6,626 nucleotides of DNA from Gammaproteobacteria bacterium (GTDB taxonomy: Bacteria; Pseudomonadota; Gammaproteobacteria; Steroidobacterales; Steroidobacteraceae). The notes under the pieces were generated by a model. That model saw only the letters and a program-made list of their open reading frames with translations, had not been told where the DNA came from and ran no database searches. The position numbers and the translations under genes are program-made. Shown here piece after piece: positions 5,020 to 6,626 of the stretch (its first letter is position 1; every line of letters starts with the position of its first letter). Where the stretch lies: NCBI GenBank assembly GCA_030043215.1, contig JASHYG010000152.1, positions 1-6,626 on the forward strand. Reading direction: 5' to 3'.

Positions 5020-6626
5020 ATGTCGACTGCGTCACATCTCGCGAAGCTGAACTCCGCCCAGCGCAGAGCGGTGACCTACGGCGAGGCGCTGCCCGAGAAG
5101 GGCCTCAAGTCCGGCCCGCTCCTGATCGTGGCCGGCGCGGGCACCGGCAAGACCGATACCCTCGCGCACCGGGTGGCGCATCTCGTGGTGCACGGCGTGG
5201 ATCCGGCGCGGATCCTGCTGCTCACCTTCACGCGGCGGGCCGCGATCGAGATGCGCCGCCGCGCGCGGGACATCGTGAAGAAGTCGCTCGGCGAGTCCTT
5301 CGGCGGCGTGAGCCAGTCCGTCGCGCAGCGGCTCTCCTGGGCGGGCACGTTCCACTCGATGGCGAACCGGCTGCTCCGCCACTACGCCCGGCACCTGCAG
5401 CTCGATCCGCACTTCACGGTGATCGACCGGGGCGATGCGGCCGACCTCATGGATGCGTTGCGCCAGGAGCTCGGGTTCGCGGAGAAGGGCGAGCGCTTTC
5501 CGCGCAAGGAGGCGTGCCTCGCGATCTACTCGTACCGGGTGAACACCCAGAAGACGCTGCGGGAGACCCTGGAGCAGCAGTTCCCCTGGTGCGCGCCGTG
5601 GGAGCCCGATCTCACGAAGCTCTACCGCGCCTACGTCGAGCGCAAGCAGCGCTCGAGCCTGCTCGATTACGACGACCTGCTGCTCTACTGGCACGTGATG
5701 ATGGGCGAGCCGAAGCTCGCGCGGCACATCGGCGAGCACTTCGATCACGTGCTCGTCGATGAGTACCAGGATACGAACCGCCTGCAGGCCGAGATCCTGC
5801 ATGCGATGAAGCCCGACGGAGCGGGGCTCGCCGTCGTCGGCGACGACGCGCAGGCGATCTACTCGTTCCGCGCGGCGGCGGTCGAGAACATCCTCGGCTT
5901 CCCCGACCGCTTCCAGCCGCGCGCGGAGATCGTCACGCTCGCGCAGAACTACCGCTCGACCCAGGAGGTCCTGGATGCGGCCAACGCGCTGCTCGCCGAG
6001 GCGCCGCGCCAGCACCGCAAGCACCTGCTCGCGGCGCGCGGCTCCGGAGCGCGCCCGCGGCTCGTGACGGTGGACGATCTGCAGGGACAGGCGGACTTCG
6101 TGTGCGGGGAAGTGCTCAAGCGGCGCGAGGCGAACGTGCCCTTGAAGCGTCAGGCCGTGCTGTTCCGCAGCGCCAGCCACAGCGACGTGCTGGAGGTGGA
6201 GCTCGCCAAGCGCAAGATCCCCTTCGTCAAGTACGGGGGCCTCAAGTTTCTCGAGGCCGCGCACGTCAAGGACCTGCTCTCGATCCTGCGCTGGGCCGAC
6301 AATCCCCACAACACGCTCGCCGCCTTTCGCGTGATCCAGCTCCTGCAGGGCATGGGCCCCGTCAATGCGCGCAAGGCCGTCGAGCAGCTCGAGGCGCAGA
6401 GCCACTCGCTCGAGGCGCTGAAGGAGTTCTCACCGCCGCAGCCGAGCGCCGTCGACTGGCGCAAGCTCACCGCGCTGATGCTCGAGCTCGCCGACCCGCA
6501 GCGGCCGTGGCCGGGCCAGGTGCACCTCGCGCGCGAGTGGTACCGCCCGCACCTCGAGCGCATCTACGAGCACTACCACACGCGAGTGGGCGATCTCGAC
6601 CAGCTCGAGCTGCTCTCCGGCCAGTA
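5020..6626 (+). CDS. UvrD/Rep-family superfamily 1 DNA helicase, 3' end missing
   Basis: The ATG at 5020 opens a frame with no stop through the right edge (535 full codons). Motifs in order: Q motif LNSAQRRAV (10-18), Walker A AGAGTGKT (38-45), Ia LLLTFTRRAAIEM (66-78), Ib TFHSMANRL (110-118), Walker B VDEYQDT (246-252), III VVGDDAQAIYSFR (272-284) with the Gln that senses ATP, IV QNYRST (309-314), and YGGLKFLEAAHVKD (405-418). This is the UvrD/Rep/PcrA layout: an ATP-driven 3'-to-5' single-strand DNA translocase used in repair or replication restart. Motifs V and VI are absent only because the window ends. Residues 205-225 (AYVERKQRSSLLDYDDLL) are typical of domain 1A-1B. No Shine-Dalgarno precedes the ATG. 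It is probably not E. coli-type UvrD or Rep proper but a related short-N-terminus paralogue; that is uncertain. Confidence 0.95.
   Translation, partial: MSTASHLAKLNSAQRRAVTYGEALPEKGLKSGPLLIVAGAGTGKTDTLAHRVAHLVVHGVDPARILLLTFTRRAAIEMRRRARDIVKKSLGESFGGVSQSVAQRLSWAGTFHSMANRLLRHYARHLQLDPHFTVIDRGDAADLMDALRQELGFAEKGERFPRKEACLAIYSYRVNTQKTLRETLEQQFPWCAPWEPDLTKLYRAYVERKQRSSLLDYDDLLLYWHVMMGEPKLARHIGEHFDHVLVDEYQDTNRLQAEILHAMKPDGAGLAVVGDDAQAIYSFRAAAVENILGFPDRFQPRAEIVTLAQNYRSTQEVLDAANALLAEAPRQHRKHLLAARGSGARPRLVTVDDLQGQADFVCGEVLKRREANVPLKRQAVLFRSASHSDVLEVELAKRKIPFVKYGGLKFLEAAHVKDLLSILRWADNPHNTLAAFRVIQLLQGMGPVNARKAVEQLEAQSHSLEALKEFSPPQPSAVDWRKLTALMLELADPQRPWPGQVHLAREWYRPHLERIYEHYHTRVGDLDQLELLSGQ

Noticed and set aside
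4205..5035. Upstream extension of the 3551-4204 minus-strand gene to a 494-residue protein
   Set aside because: The extension overlaps the other unknown gene in a different frame and reads as Arg/Ala/Gly-rich noise; the GTGA overlap at 4204 gives a clean start.
5032..6405. Minus-strand reading frame of 457 codons opposite the helicase
   Set aside because: The plus strand carries complete SF1 helicase motifs in order, so this frame is a codon-bias shadow.

Overview
The window is high-GC DNA (roughly 70% by eye) with dense bacterial gene packing: short overlaps, GTG starts and long spurious reading frames opposite real genes. Gene types and style suggest a proteobacterium, most likely a gammaproteobacterium near the Xanthomonadales or Steroidobacteraceae. 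This is an impression from protein style and not a proven placement. I see no rRNA, tRNA, insertion sequence, CRISPR array or phage gene. It reads as ordinary chromosome with several poorly characterised genes.

Region 1 (1-3026, plus strand) is a tight cluster. It opens with the 3' part of a zinc metallopeptidase gene cut by the window edge (HEAGH motif). An ATP-grasp ligase of the D-Ala-D-Ala-ligase superfamily follows, overlapping it by ATGA. Next is a lipoprotein resembling the CpcT/CpeT family, overlapping the ligase by 8 bases and preceded by a strong GGAGG site. Last, after a 46-base gap holding a strong GC hairpin, is a Nudix hydrolase of the ADP-ribose pyrophosphatase type. The first three genes are probably translated from one mRNA. 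A ligase tightly coupled to a peptidase suggests making and trimming, or modifying, a peptide-like product, but no substrate is visible.

Region 2 (3027-3550) holds one small conserved-looking hypothetical gene (3113-3517). Its first codons contain a perfect 18-base palindrome next to an A6 run. Read on the minus strand, this is a good intrinsic terminator (hairpin then T6).

Region 3 (3551-4839, minus strand) is a two-gene operon of unrecognised, probably helical cytoplasmic proteins joined by a GTGA overlap. It converges on the gene of region 2, with a 33-base gap holding inverted repeats.

Region 4 (4840-6626) is a 180-base divergent intergenic region followed by a UvrD/Rep-type superfamily 1 helicase on the plus strand. 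It has motifs Q, I, Ia, Ib, II, III and IV and runs off the right end before the motifs V and VI would be expected.

The best candidates for something undescribed are the peptidase/ATP-grasp/CpcT-like lipoprotein cluster and the coupled pair of unknown genes divergent from the helicase. Neither can be proven a system from this window alone.
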